In this document: in pieces, positions 9,634-18,313 of the stretch
Layout of the letters: every line of letters begins with the position of its first letter
Position numbering within the stretch: position 1 is the stretch's first letter
Assembly: GCF_001429045.1 (NCBI RefSeq)
Contig: NZ_LMHY01000030.1
Location: 62,001-126,000 of the forward strand
DNA length: 64,000 nucleotides
Direction of reading: 5' to 3'
Source of the DNA: Pseudomonas sp. Root71
Lineage (GTDB): Bacteria > Pseudomonadota > Gammaproteobacteria > Pseudomonadales > Pseudomonadaceae
The notes under the pieces: model-generated
The model's database searches: none
Told to the model about the DNA's origin: nothing
What the model saw: only the letters and a program-made list of their open reading frames with translations
Made by a program: the position numbers and the translations under genes

Positions 9634-10857
9634 TCAGTCACGCACGTAAATGATTTCCGGACCGTCTTCGTCATCCACATCTTCTTCGTCCCAATCATCG
9701 TCGCCGATGTCGTGGACCGACTTCACGCCGCTGCGACGCAGGGCACGCTTGTCATCCAGCGCCTGCAGCTGCGCGCGAGCTTCATCTTCGATGCGCTGAT
9801 CGAGATCGGCCAGCTCTTCCTTGTAGGCCGGGTCATTGGCCAGGCGATCAGCACGATCTTCCATGTAACGCATGATGTCGTGGCACAGACGCTCGGTACC
9901 AAGCTTGGAGATGGCCGAAATCACGTAGACCGGACCCGTCCATTCCAGGCGATCAACGATTTCCTTGACGCGAACATCGTGCTCTTCATCAAGGATCTGG
10001 TCGCACTTGTTCAGGACCAGCCAGCGATCACGCTCCGCCAGGGACGGGCTGAACTTGATCAGCTCGTTGACGATCACTTCAGCGGCATCCGGTGCGCTGG
10101 CGTCATCCAGCGGCGCCATGTCCACGAGGTGCAGCAGCAGACGCGTGCGCGCCAAGTGCTTGAGGAAGCGAATGCCCAGGCCAGCACCTTCGGAAGCACC
10201 CTCGATCAAACCCGGAATATCGGCAATGACGAAGCTCTTCCAGCGATCGACGCTGACCACACCCAGGTTCGGCACCAGCGTGGTGAACGGGTAGTCGGCA
10301 ACTTTCGGCTTGGCAGCCGAAACCGAACGAATAAAGGTACTTTTACCAGCGTTCGGCAAGCCCAGCAGACCGACATCAGCCAGTACTTTCATTTCCAGCT
10401 TCAGGTCGCGCTGCTCACCCGGCTTGCCCGGAGTGGTCTGGCGCGGCGCGCGGTTGGTACTGGATTTGAAACGGGTGTTACCCAGACCGTGCCAGCCGCC
10501 CTGCACTACCATCAACTTCTGACCGGCCTTGGTCAGGTCGCCGATGACTTCCTGAGTCGCGGAGTCGATCACCGTGGTGCCGACCGGAACGCGCAGGATC
10601 AGGTCTTCACCCTTCTTGCCGGTGCAGTCGGTGCTGCCGCCGTTGGAGCCACGCTCGGCATCGAAGTGCCGGGTGTAACGGTAGTCCACCAGGGTGTTGA
10701 GGTTTTCGTCGGCCATCATGTAGATGGAACCGCCGTCACCGCCATCACCGCCGTTCGGGCCACCGTTCTCGATAAATTTTTCCCGACGGAAACTCATGGC
10801 GCCATTGCCGCCATCACCAGCCTTTACGCGAATCGATACTTCATCAACAAACTTCAT
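9634..10857 (-). CDS. obgE: Obg family GTPase
   Basis: 407 residues from MKFVDEVSIRVKAGDGGNG. It has the glycine-rich Obg fold at the N-terminus. The central G domain has G1 GLPNAGKSTF (about residue 166), G3 DIPGLIEGA and G4 NKCD. The C-terminal tail is strongly acidic. It is an essential ribosome-associated GTPase in 50S maturation. It is the third gene of the classical rplU-rpmA-obgE cluster, although about 195 nt and a terminator separate it from rpmA here. Confidence 0.98.
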   Translation of the reverse strand: MKFVDEVSIRVKAGDGGNGAMSFRREKFIENGGPNGGDGGDGGSIYMMADENLNTLVDYRYTRHFDAERGSNGGSTDCTGKKGEDLILRVPVGTTVIDSATQEVIGDLTKAGQKLMVVQGGWHGLGNTRFKSSTNRAPRQTTPGKPGEQRDLKLEMKVLADVGLLGLPNAGKSTFIRSVSAAKPKVADYPFTTLVPNLGVVSVDRWKSFVIADIPGLIEGASEGAGLGIRFLKHLARTRLLLHLVDMAPLDDASAPDAAEVIVNELIKFSPSLAERDRWLVLNKCDQILDEEHDVRVKEIVDRLEWTGPVYVISAISKLGTERLCHDIMRYMEDRADRLANDPAYKEELADLDQRIEDEARAQLQALDDKRALRRSGVKSVHDIGDDDWDEEDVDDEDGPEIIYVRD

Positions 10858-11008
10858 AACAAACGCCTCTCGCCATACGGACGAGCCGAAAAACAATCAA
10901 GACATAAGACTCTTGCAAAAATGAGCGCAGCGACCCTGAACCACGATACCTACATCGTACGCCGACAGCCCATACAAACAGCTTTGCAAGAGACTCACCC
11001 CACAAACG

Positions 11009-11037
11009 AAAAAGCCCCGTCGCGAGACAGGGCTTTT
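11009..11037 (-). terminator. Terminator after rpmA
   Basis: Minus-strand hairpin AAAAGCCC...GGGGCTTTTT with a 12-13 nt loop, just after the rpmA stop. It probably limits ribosomal protein mRNA reading into obgE. Confidence 0.85.
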
Positions 11038-11052
11038 CCAGCGATCGCGCAA

Positions 11053-11310
11053 TTAAGCTGCGACTACGCTCACGTAACGACGACCGAAGGCGCCTTTTAC
11101 TTCGAACTTGATCACGCCTTCGACTTTAGCGAAGAGGGTGTGATCTTTACCCATGCCAACGCCGTAGCCAGCGTGGAATTGGGTGCCGCGCTGACGCACG
11201 ATGATGTTGCCCGCTTTGATAGCCTGGCCGCCATACATCTTCACGCCAAGGCGTTTGGCTTCTGAGTCGCGACCGTTACGGGTACTACCACCAGCTTTTT
11301 TGTGTGCCAT
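11053..11310 (-). CDS. rpmA: 50S ribosomal protein L27
   Basis: 85 residues, MAHKKAGGSTRNGRDSEAKRLG, the canonical L27 start. The flexible N-terminal tail reaches towards the peptidyl transferase centre. It follows rplU by 35 nt on the same strand. Confidence 0.98.
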   Translation of the reverse strand: MAHKKAGGSTRNGRDSEAKRLGVKMYGGQAIKAGNIIVRQRGTQFHAGYGVGMGKDHTLFAKVEGVIKFEVKGAFGRRYVSVVAA

Positions 11311-11345
11311 GAGTTCAATTCTCCTAGTGAGGAATTAGGCTGTAA

Positions 11346-11660
11346 TTAAGCCTGAATACCGGTGATTTTGATCTCGGTGTACCACTGGCGGTGGCCCATA
11401 CGCTTCATGTGGTGCTTACGGCGACGGAACTTGATGATGCGGACTTTATCGTGACGACCTTGGGAGATCACTTCAGCCACAACGGTAGCGCCAGCAACAA
11501 CTGGAGCGCCGATATTCACGTCGTCGCCATTGGCAACCAACAGAACGCGATCAAAGGTAACGGATTCGCCGGTAGCGATTTCCAGTTTTTCGATCTTCAG
11601 GTATTCACCTGGGGCGACTTTGTACTGCTTGCCGCCAGTAACGATTACTGCATAAGACAT
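11346..11660 (-). CDS. rplU: 50S ribosomal protein L21
   Basis: 104 residues from MSYAVIVTGGKQYKVAPGEYLKIEKL; an in-frame extension upstream is leader sequence. It ends with the family motif KFRRRKHHMKRMGHRQWYTEIKI, which binds 23S rRNA. It is the first gene of rplU-rpmA and divergent from ispB, leaving about 240 nt of shared promoter region. Confidence 0.98.
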   Translation of the reverse strand: MSYAVIVTGGKQYKVAPGEYLKIEKLEIATGESVTFDRVLLVANGDDVNIGAPVVAGATVVAEVISQGRHDKVRIIKFRRRKHHMKRMGHRQWYTEIKITGIQA

Positions 11661-11899
11661 GGTATTTCTCCGATAATCCTGCTCACCCAGCTCTTTATAA
11701 GAAGAGGTATTGGCTGGCATGGCTGCATGGGGCTGGAGGCCCGCTTGCAATTGCGTAAGGCAGGTGCTGCCCAGGAAGTTCAGGGTGCGCGATTGTACGC
11801 AAGGCACGAGCGCCTTGCAAGGGGCCGTCCATCGCGCCTTGACACCTGCAAGCGTGGGTCCTAGCATGCCGCGCAACCCTTCTGGAGCGACTGTCGCTG

Positions 11900-12868
11900 A
11901 TGCAACCCCAAGCTTTCTACCGCGCGGTCGCGGACGATTTTAGCGCCGTCGACGGCATCATCAAGAAGCAGCTGACTTCCCGAGTGCCGCTGGTATCGAA
12001 AATCGGCGATTACATTACCTCGGCCGGCGGCAAACGCCTGCGTCCTTTATTGGTGCTGTTGTGTGGCAAGGCTCTTGGCCGTGAGGGCGACGAACTGCGC
12101 CTGCTGGCCGCGACCATCGAGTTCCTGCACACCGCTACCCTGCTGCATGACGACGTGGTCGACATGTCCGGCATGCGCCGTGGCCGCTCGACCGCCAATG
12201 CCATGTGGGGCAACGCGCCCAGCGTACTGGTCGGCGACTTCCTGTATTCGCGCTCGTTCGAAATGATGGTCGAACTGGGCTCGATGCCGGTGATGAAGAT
12301 CCTTTCGCAAGCCACGCGCATCATCGCCGAAGGCGAAGTGTTGCAGCTGTCGAAGGTTCGTGACGCCAGCACCACCGAAGAAACCTACATGGAAGTCATC
12401 CGCGGCAAGACCGCGATGCTCTTCGAAGCCTCGACCCACAGTGCCGCCGCCCTGTGCCAGGCCTCGCCGGAACAGTCCGAAGCCCTGCGTACATTCGGTG
12501 ATCACCTGGGCGTGGCCTTCCAGCTGGTCGATGACCTGCTCGACTACAAAGGCGATGCCGAAACCCTGGGCAAGAACGTCGGTGACGACCTGGCCGAAGG
12601 CAAGCCGACCCTGCCGCTGATCTACACCATGCGCGAAGGTACGCCGGAACAGGCCGCCTTGGTGCGCAAGGCGATCCAGAAAGGCGGGATCGAAGACCTG
12701 GAAAGCATCCGCGAAGCCGTGGAAGCCTCGGGCTCGCTGGAGTACACCGCGCAACTGGCCCGTGACTATGTGGCCCGTGCGATCAAGTGCCTCGAAGCGC
12801 TGCCTGCCAGCGAGTACCGTGATGCACTGGTTGAACTGAGCGAGTTCGCGGTCGCGCGTACGCACTGA
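11900..12868 (+). CDS. ispB: Octaprenyl/solanesyl diphosphate synthase (trans-polyprenyl synthase)
   Basis: 322 residues. Two aspartate-rich motifs bind Mg-diphosphate: LLHDDVVDMSG (about residue 84) and LVDDLLDYKG (about residue 211), plus GGKRLRP near the N-terminus. It makes the ubiquinone side chain; in Pseudomonas this is nonaprenyl, so 'octaprenyl' is a family name. The position opposite rplU is conserved across gamma-proteobacteria. Confidence 0.96.
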   Translation: MQPQAFYRAVADDFSAVDGIIKKQLTSRVPLVSKIGDYITSAGGKRLRPLLVLLCGKALGREGDELRLLAATIEFLHTATLLHDDVVDMSGMRRGRSTANAMWGNAPSVLVGDFLYSRSFEMMVELGSMPVMKILSQATRIIAEGEVLQLSKVRDASTTEETYMEVIRGKTAMLFEASTHSAAALCQASPEQSEALRTFGDHLGVAFQLVDDLLDYKGDAETLGKNVGDDLAEGKPTLPLIYTMREGTPEQAALVRKAIQKGGIEDLESIREAVEASGSLEYTAQLARDYVARAIKCLEALPASEYRDALVELSEFAVARTH

Positions 12869-12882
12869 CCACGAATATCCCT

Positions 12883-12973
12883 TGTGGGAGCGGGCTTGCT
12901 CGCGAATGCGGCGTGACAGTCGACAGAGATGTTGAATGTCATTCCGTCTTCGCGAGCAAGCCCGCTCCCACAG
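12883..12973. repeat. REP pair (inverted)
   Basis: Two inverted copies, tgtgggagcgggcttgctcg and its complement, separated by about 45 nt, directly downstream of ispB. The whole can fold into a long hairpin. Confidence 0.92.
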
Positions 12974-13053
12974 GTTCTTCCACGCTGCACCCCCTCCCCG
13001 CTAAAACCCTATATAATGTGCGCTTTTAACGATCCTGAATCCAAGGAGCCTTA

Positions 13054-13395
13054 GTGAGCACGTTGCCACCCTGCCCAAAATGCAATTCCGAATACACCTA
13101 TGAAGACGGCGCCCAGCTGATCTGCCCCGAGTGCGCCCACGAATGGTCCGCCAGCGGTGAAGCCGAAGCTGCGTCCGATGACGCAGTGAAAAAGGATTCG
13201 GTCGGCAACGTCCTGCAGGACGGCGACACCATCACCGTGATCAAGGACCTCAAGGTCAAGGGTACGTCTTTGGTGGTCAAGGTCGGCACCAAGGTCAAGA
13301 ACATCCGCTTGTGCGATGGTGATCACGACATCGATTGCAAGATCGACGGCATCGGCCCGATGAAACTCAAGTCCGAGTTCGTCAGAAAAGTCTGA
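13054..13395 (+). CDS. YjdM/PhnA family zinc-ribbon protein
   Basis: 113 residues from GTG at 13054 with AAGGAG about 8 nt upstream. The N-terminal zinc ribbon has C7-x2-C10 and C24-x2-C27. The C-terminal part (VGNVLQDGDTITVIKDLKVKG...KVGTKVKNIRL) is the PhnA/YjdM SH3-like domain. Despite the old name 'alkylphosphonate utilization', no phn genes are near and a role in phosphonate breakdown is not established for this subfamily. Confidence 0.93.
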   Translation: MSTLPPCPKCNSEYTYEDGAQLICPECAHEWSASGEAEAASDDAVKKDSVGNVLQDGDTITVIKDLKVKGTSLVVKVGTKVKNIRLCDGDHDIDCKIDGIGPMKLKSEFVRKV

Positions 13396-13541
13396 GCCTG
13401 CTGTTACCCATCCCGCGCCCGGCGTGGGATGGCGTCTCACCCTCCCCGCTTCACCCAGTAAATCCTCGCAATAGCCAAACGCCAGTCGATTTGACCTGAC
13501 GCAATCTTTACCCGGAAAAAAGCGCAAACCGCCAATAGACC

Positions 13542-13574
13542 CTTGCTATTTGATGAATAAGAATTATTCTCATA
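13542..13574 (+). promoter_or_regulatory. Promoter with overlapping Fur box
   Basis: A Fur-box-like 19-mer AATAAGAATTATTCTCATA occupies 13556-13574; seven of nine arm positions pair around the central T, close to the classical 'gagaattattctc' iron box. It overlaps a sigma70-like promoter, TTGCTA (13542-13547), 17 nt, TATTCT (13565-13570). The arrangement predicts iron-repressed expression of the next gene. Confidence 0.75.
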
Positions 13575-13599
13575 AAGCCCTTCAATGGAGATGAGAACC

Positions 13600-13857
13600 A
13601 TGACTTACTTGATCGATGCCTGGCTGGACCGCCCACACCCTTACCTCAGGATCCTGCATCGGGAAACCGGGGAAGTCTGTGCGGTGCTTGAAGAAGAAGC
13701 CTTGAGTGAACTGCAGGACCAGGGTGATCTTGATCTCAATGGCCTGAGTTCCAGCGAGCCGGTGGTGCTCAAGGAACTGGTGCGTAATCTGTTTCTGTTC
13801 TGCTATGCCCGGGCGTTGCGCCCGCACAGTGAACTGCACCACAAGATCGAAATATGA
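13600..13857 (+). CDS. Small conserved Pseudomonas protein, probably iron-regulated
   Basis: 85 residues from the ATG at 13600 (MTYLIDAWLDRPHPYLRIL), chosen because GGAGATGAG lies just upstream; an ATG at 13585 is less likely. It is acidic, with no signal peptide or membrane segment. Position and size fit P. aeruginosa PA4570, which as I recall rises under iron limitation. The Fur box over the promoter supports iron control here. The function is unknown; the C-terminus VVLKELVRNLFLFCYARAL looks helical. Confidence 0.8.
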   Translation: MTYLIDAWLDRPHPYLRILHRETGEVCAVLEEEALSELQDQGDLDLNGLSSSEPVVLKELVRNLFLFCYARALRPHSELHHKIEI

Positions 13858-13873
13858 AAATCACCGAAGAAAC

Positions 13874-13964
13874 TGTGGGAGCGAGCCTGCTCGCGAAAGC
13901 GATCTGACATTCAACACTTATGCTGACTGACACTCCGTCTTCGCGAGCAGGCTCGCTCCCACAT
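13874..13964. repeat. REP pair (inverted)
   Basis: Copies tgtgggagcgagcctgctcg and its complement with about 45 nt between, placed between two convergent genes (the small iron gene and fklB). Confidence 0.92.
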
Positions 13965-13991
13965 CAGCCCGACGTCATATCGGGCCGGGCA

Positions 13992-14609
13992 TTACAGAAC
14001 GTCCAGCAACTCGACGTCGAACACCAGTACGCTGTGCGGCGGGATGCTGCCAACGCCTTGAGCGCCGTAAGCCAGTTCGCTCGGCACGTACAGGCGCCAT
14101 TTGCTGCCGGCGTTCATCAGTTGCAGGGCTTCGGTCCAGCCGGCGATCACGCCGCCAACCGGGAATTCCGCAGGCTCGCCGCGCTCGTACGAGCTGTCGA
14201 ACACAGTGCCGTCGATCAGGGTGCCGTGGTAGTGAGTACGCACGGAATCTTCACGGGATGGCTTGGCGCCTTCACCAGCGGTCAGGACTTCGAACTGCAG
14301 GCCGGAAGCCAGAGTGGTGATGCCGTCACGCTTGGCGTTTTCAGCCAGGAAGGCCAGACCTTCGCCAGCAGCCGCTTCAGCCTTGGCTGCAGCTTCGGCC
14401 TGCATGATTTCGCGGATGACTTTGAAGCTGGCGGACATTTCTTCCTGACCCACACGGCTTGGCTTACCGGCGAACGCGTCGGTCAGACCTGCCAGGATCG
14501 CGTCCAGGCTTACGCCCGGTGGCGGGTTGTCGCGCAGTTGGTCGCCCAGCTGACGGCCAATGCCGTAGCTGACGCGGGTTTCGTCGGTGGACAGATTTAC
14601 TTCGGACAT
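13992..14609 (-). CDS. fklB: FKBP-type peptidyl-prolyl isomerase FklB
   Basis: 205 residues from MSEVNLSTDETRVSYGIGRQLGDQL. It has the N-terminal dimerisation domain (about 1-90) with GVSLDAILAGLTDAFAG and a C-terminal FKBP domain with VRTHYHGTLIDGTVFDSSYERGEPAEFPV and VLVFDVELLDVL. A longer frame upstream has no family support. No clear signal peptide is seen, so it is probably cytosolic. It accelerates proline isomerisation during folding. Confidence 0.95.
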   Translation of the reverse strand: MSEVNLSTDETRVSYGIGRQLGDQLRDNPPPGVSLDAILAGLTDAFAGKPSRVGQEEMSASFKVIREIMQAEAAAKAEAAAGEGLAFLAENAKRDGITTLASGLQFEVLTAGEGAKPSREDSVRTHYHGTLIDGTVFDSSYERGEPAEFPVGGVIAGWTEALQLMNAGSKWRLYVPSELAYGAQGVGSIPPHSVLVFDVELLDVL

Positions 14610-14730
14610 GACACTGCTCCGCTGTGCGGACGGCTCGGGAACTTGCCATGCGTGCACAGCGCGTCCCGGAGCGCCCGGAACCAAAAGGGCCAGCAGACTA
14701 GCACAGATGTCATGCCATTGATGAGGGGCC

Positions 14731-15021
14731 TCAGGCGATCGGCACCTTCAGGTTTTCCTCCACATCGGCAACCAGGCCGCACATTTCGTCATGCACGACC
14801 GTGTGCACGAGATTGAAGTGCAACTTTGGAAAGGAGCGCAGCACATCACGGGCATGCTCCACCGAACGCAGGCTCATCATGTGCCCGCGCGTATCGCTCA
14901 AGGGATACGCCGTGCCATGCATCCGCGCCTCCAGCAGGTAGATCCCGCCCTCCATCGAGATCAGGTTCAGCTCATCGACCTTCCCGGCGACGGCATACGC
15001 ATTCAACTCTTGCAGGTTCAT
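14731..15021 (-). CDS. Conserved small Pseudomonas protein (DUF6482-like)
   Basis: 96 residues, MNLQELNAYAVAGKVDELNLISMEGGIYLLEARM. It is soluble, with mixed alpha/beta composition and no catalytic motif I recognise. It resembles the small family I recall as DUF6482, widespread in Pseudomonas; the family name is from memory. It is a single gene, separated from fklB and the yqhA-like gene by intergenic sequence. The function is unknown. Confidence 0.8.
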   Translation of the reverse strand: MNLQELNAYAVAGKVDELNLISMEGGIYLLEARMHGTAYPLSDTRGHMMSLRSVEHARDVLRSFPKLHFNLVHTVVHDEMCGLVADVEENLKVPIA

Positions 15022-15120
15022 GAGCGCACCTCACGCAGTAGCGAGCCTCTTTACAGGGATAGGCTTCGGCGCATCAAAGCACAAGCCACTGGCCAGACCG
15101 TTTGTCTGTTACTGCAGGAG

Positions 15121-15219
15121 CTTGTGGCGAGCGAGCTTGCTCGCGCCGGGCTGCGTAGCGGCCCCAAAAAAGCGGGATCACTTCGCCATCCAGCGGGAGC
15201 AAGCTCCCTCGCCACAAAG
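15121..15219. repeat. Degenerate inverted repeat pair
   Basis: Arms 15121-15144 (cttgtggcgagcgagcttg...) and 15193-15219 (...caagctccctcgccacaaag) form a variant REP class with 'tggcgag' instead of 'tgggagc' tips. Confidence 0.75.
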
Positions 15220-15233
15220 GGAGCCGGTCCGGA

Positions 15234-15722
15234 TCAGTGCTTGGTGACTTTATCCAGGTAACCCATGGCAAATGCCGAGACCACGAAGGTCATGTGGATG
15301 ATCACGTACCACTGCAGATGCTCGGGATCGACGTTCTTGGCGTCCATGAAGATGCGCAGCAGGTGAATGGACGAGATCGCCACGATCGATGCGGCCACCT
15401 TCATCTTCAGCGACGAAGAGTCCATGGTGCCCAGCCAGTTGAGCTTCTCCTTGCTGTCGTCGATGTCCAGTTGCGAGACGAAGTTCTCGTAGCCGGAAAT
15501 CATCACCATCACCAGCAAACCGCCCACCAGGGCCATGTCGATCAAAGACAGCAGCACCAGGATCAAGTCCGATTCGGCCATCGAAAACACGTTCGGGATG
15601 ACGTGGAAGACTTCCTGGAAGAATTTCAGTGCCAGCGCCAACAGCCCGAGGGACAGACCGAAATAGATCGGCGCCAACAGCCAGCGCGAGGCGTACATTG
15701 CATTTTCGATAAAGCGTTCCAT
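15234..15722 (-). CDS. UPF0114 / YqhA family inner-membrane protein
   Basis: 162 residues with four hydrophobic segments (about 14-35, 54-76, 108-125 and 136-156). It starts MERFIENAMYASRWLLAPIYFGLSLGLL, the signature of TIGR00645/UPF0114. Its P. aeruginosa counterpart is PA4574. The function is unknown; the E. coli member is YqhA. The context gives no further clue, as the gene stands alone next to a lipoprotein gene transcribed the other way. Confidence 0.92.
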   Translation of the reverse strand: MERFIENAMYASRWLLAPIYFGLSLGLLALALKFFQEVFHVIPNVFSMAESDLILVLLSLIDMALVGGLLVMVMISGYENFVSQLDIDDSKEKLNWLGTMDSSSLKMKVAASIVAISSIHLLRIFMDAKNVDPEHLQWYVIIHMTFVVSAFAMGYLDKVTKH

Positions 15723-15894
15723 TGAATCTCACAAGTAGGGCTGAAAACGGCGGCGAGTATACCAGCCGCCCGCCTATAGCCAGAAGCTGCCAGAAACCGT
15801 CGAAAAATCCGCCACCTGCGCCTGTGTATCAAAGTTTTTCTGCTAGTGTCCAAATCATTGATTGCTCAGTGATGTCGGACAGGAAGACTGGAAA

Positions 15895-17724
15895 ATGGAT
15901 GTGCGATTGCCTTTGACGAGTGCCGGAATTTGCCTGGCGTTGCTGCTGAGCGGCTGCTCGCCCAGCGACGAAAAACGCCAGGTCAGCCTCGAAGAAAAAA
16001 CCGCGCAATTCGAAAAGTCGCTGGACGCCATCCAGGATCCGAAGCTCAAGGATGCCGTGTCGGAGCTGGGCGGCTCGCTGCTGCTGCTCGAACGCGCGCA
16101 ACTCAAGCTCGACAGCAAGCCGATGGAAACCGAATACGGCGAAGACGCCCTCGCCATGCTCAAGCACTACCCGAACCCGCAGGCCCTGGTCGACACCTAC
16201 ATCAACGGATTGTTCGTGCTGCAAAAGGACTCCAGTTCCGACTACCTGACCGATCTGCAACCAGTGTTCCCCTTCACTTTCAGCGTTCCTGCAGCGTTTT
16301 TGTTTCCCCATGGCCTGGAATGGCAGTCGGTCACGCTGAGCAACAAACGGGTGATTGCGTTCCAGCCGGAATGGTCGGAAACCGACCCTGGCATTCAGCT
16401 CAGCCCATCAAGTTCCAACCTGACCAACCCCGATGACCTGACCGTGGCCTACCCCTTCATCGAAGGCCTCGACATCGACAGAAAGCAACAACCGCAACCG
16501 GTGAGCCTGCAAGGCAAGGTCGAAGTCATCGCGCCACGTCGCCTGTACAGCTTCGACCTGACGAAAAAGGACGTAGGCCAGACCCGCACCAATGACAACC
16601 TGAGCGTCACCCTGCTGGCATTGACGAACAGCTACGCAGAAATCGAATACAACAACAGCGCGCCGCTGGCCCCCGAAGTCAGTGAAACTCCGCTCAACCC
16701 GCTGATCGTCCAGGCCAGGGACAGCACCGGGCAATTCATCGCGCGCGCCGGCTCAATCAACGAAACCTCAGTACAAATTGCCTTCTATCAGCAGCAACTG
16801 GCCAAGATGCAGCAGCAAAAGAGCTGGAGCGAGGCCCTGGAAAAACAGCTCGACGAAGAACAACGCAACTTTGAGAAACAGCAGGCACGACATTATTCGA
16901 AGGTGTACTTCAACGGGACAATCGAAACCCTCGAAGTCAGCATGCTGGATTTTTCCGCCGTCACGGTCACCCGAAAGGACCTCGACCTGCCGATCCGGCG
17001 CTTCGATGCCAATACCACGGACAAGTCCATCCAGCCCTTGAACCTGTCCGTGGTGGTCTATGACGATCAGGCGGCGAGCTGGCTGAAAGGGGCAACGCTG
17101 AGTGAGGATCAACTGAAAAAGAACGTCAGCATCAGTCAGTCGGTCGACGACCCCAGCGCTGCGCGAATCGAATTCACTCACCTGCGCACCTTCAACGATG
17201 AACTGCTCGGCACATCGTTCAACCCCGGCGAAAGTCCGGTGAGCTTCTTTACCGAAGACACGCTTGGAAAACGCGACGAGCCGATCGAACTGCCGTCAGA
17301 GGCGTACCAGATCGACCCCCTGCGCGGCACCATCACTTACGACCTGAATCTGTTTCCGCAGACTCCGGCCTATGCGGTGGGCTCGATGCCGCTGTTCCTG
17401 GCCGCGGTCGACAAGCAAACCGTCGATGCCCGTCAACTGCCCAAGGGCCTCGCGCTCAAAGACAATGCACTGGTGGTGGACCTGAAGGCATTTCCCGCAC
17501 AGGACTGGCGCTTTTTCGCCAAGGACGACAGCGGTAATTACTTGAAGGAGATTCTATCGGTCAGCCATGGCGCGAGCACACAGGGTCCGGCGCAGTTTGC
17601 CGTGCATTATTTCTATGGGCAGCCTACGCGCCTGGAAACCTACCAGCGCACTGACCTCGCCACCGTGCAATATGGTTTCGAAGTCAAACTCGACAAGGCC
17701 GACATGACGCGCCTTGATCAATAG
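15895..17724 (+). CDS. Large orphan lipoprotein of unknown function
   Basis: 609 residues from ATG at 15895, preceded by AGGAAG at 15881. The lipobox LLSG-C gives lipidated Cys21; Ser at +2 points to outer-membrane sorting. After it come a charged helical stretch (about 25-60), a mainly beta-rich body, and a Gln/Lys/Glu-rich coiled-coil candidate around residues 298-335 (QQQLAKMQQQKSWSEALEKQ). I recognise no catalytic motif or named domain. It is a single-gene unit between a UPF0114 gene and a small conserved gene on the opposite strand. It could be a structural or cell-wall-associated factor, but the sequence alone does not say. Confidence 0.85.
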   Translation: MDVRLPLTSAGICLALLLSGCSPSDEKRQVSLEEKTAQFEKSLDAIQDPKLKDAVSELGGSLLLLERAQLKLDSKPMETEYGEDALAMLKHYPNPQALVDTYINGLFVLQKDSSSDYLTDLQPVFPFTFSVPAAFLFPHGLEWQSVTLSNKRVIAFQPEWSETDPGIQLSPSSSNLTNPDDLTVAYPFIEGLDIDRKQQPQPVSLQGKVEVIAPRRLYSFDLTKKDVGQTRTNDNLSVTLLALTNSYAEIEYNNSAPLAPEVSETPLNPLIVQARDSTGQFIARAGSINETSVQIAFYQQQLAKMQQQKSWSEALEKQLDEEQRNFEKQQARHYSKVYFNGTIETLEVSMLDFSAVTVTRKDLDLPIRRFDANTTDKSIQPLNLSVVVYDDQAASWLKGATLSEDQLKKNVSISQSVDDPSAARIEFTHLRTFNDELLGTSFNPGESPVSFFTEDTLGKRDEPIELPSEAYQIDPLRGTITYDLNLFPQTPAYAVGSMPLFLAAVDKQTVDARQLPKGLALKDNALVVDLKAFPAQDWRFFAKDDSGNYLKEILSVSHGASTQGPAQFAVHYFYGQPTRLETYQRTDLATVQYGFEVKLDKADMTRLDQ

Positions 17725-17730
17725 TGCCAC

Positions 17731-18072
17731 TCAGTGCTCAGGGTGAAACTCGAAACCGCCCATGTTCCGGCAGCGACCACCATTGATTTCCCGCAGTTGG
17801 GCTTGCAGGTGCAGGCACCAGATTTGCGGATCGTCGGCCAATTCGTAGCCGTGCAGGGTCAGGCTTTCAACGATGGTGTCGAGGATTGATTCAGCGACGA
17901 ACGGACCATGAAACGGGCCTTGGGCCTTGATGGCCGAAGGTTGCTCACCGGCCATTCCGGCGGCGAACAGCAGAGTCCACATGCCCGTATCTCCCGCCAA
18001 TGGACGGATGGCACATTCGATACGGGTCACAAGGCCCAGGCATTGACGGGTAAGGCAGAGGTTGCGCGACAT
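17731..18072 (-). CDS. Small conserved hypothetical protein
   Basis: 113 residues, MSRNLCLTRQCLGLVTRIECAIRPLAGDTGMWTLLFAAGMAGEQPSAIKAQGPFHGPFVAESILDTI. Position matches P. aeruginosa PA4575, next to the Lon-like protease gene. It has three Cys, two of them flanking a short N-terminal loop, no signal peptide and no recognisable domain. It converges with the lipoprotein gene, with stops 6 nt apart. Confidence 0.75.
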   Translation of the reverse strand: MSRNLCLTRQCLGLVTRIECAIRPLAGDTGMWTLLFAAGMAGEQPSAIKAQGPFHGPFVAESILDTIVESLTLHGYELADDPQIWCLHLQAQLREINGGRCRNMGGFEFHPEH

Positions 18073-18271
18073 GGCGGCGACCCTCGGTAGATCCGGTATT
18101 CAGCCCCCATGGGAAGGCTGTTTCGATCCTGTGATTACGTCGATATCCTTGAGCAGAGAATAGAAGAAAAGTCCGGCTTGCAGGCCAGGGCGAGACCGAA
18201 AGGCGCCGAATGGTCATAGTGTGAATATTGACGTCATTTCGACGACGCTTTTCCAGTATTCACACAAACAA

Positions 18272-18304
18272 ATGTGGGAGCGGCGGTGCGCCGCTCCCAC
18301 ATGG
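18272..18304. repeat. Single REP-type palindrome
   Basis: tgtgggagcggcg / cgccgctcccaca, a perfect stem just after the Lon-like protease stop; on the minus strand it may act as a 3' end stabiliser. Confidence 0.85.
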
Positions 18305-18313
18305 GTTACTGCA

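Noticed and set aside
12883..12973. Repeat pairs considered as a CRISPR array
   Set aside because: Repeats are inverted, not direct, occur singly or in pairs at scattered sites, and no cas genes are present.
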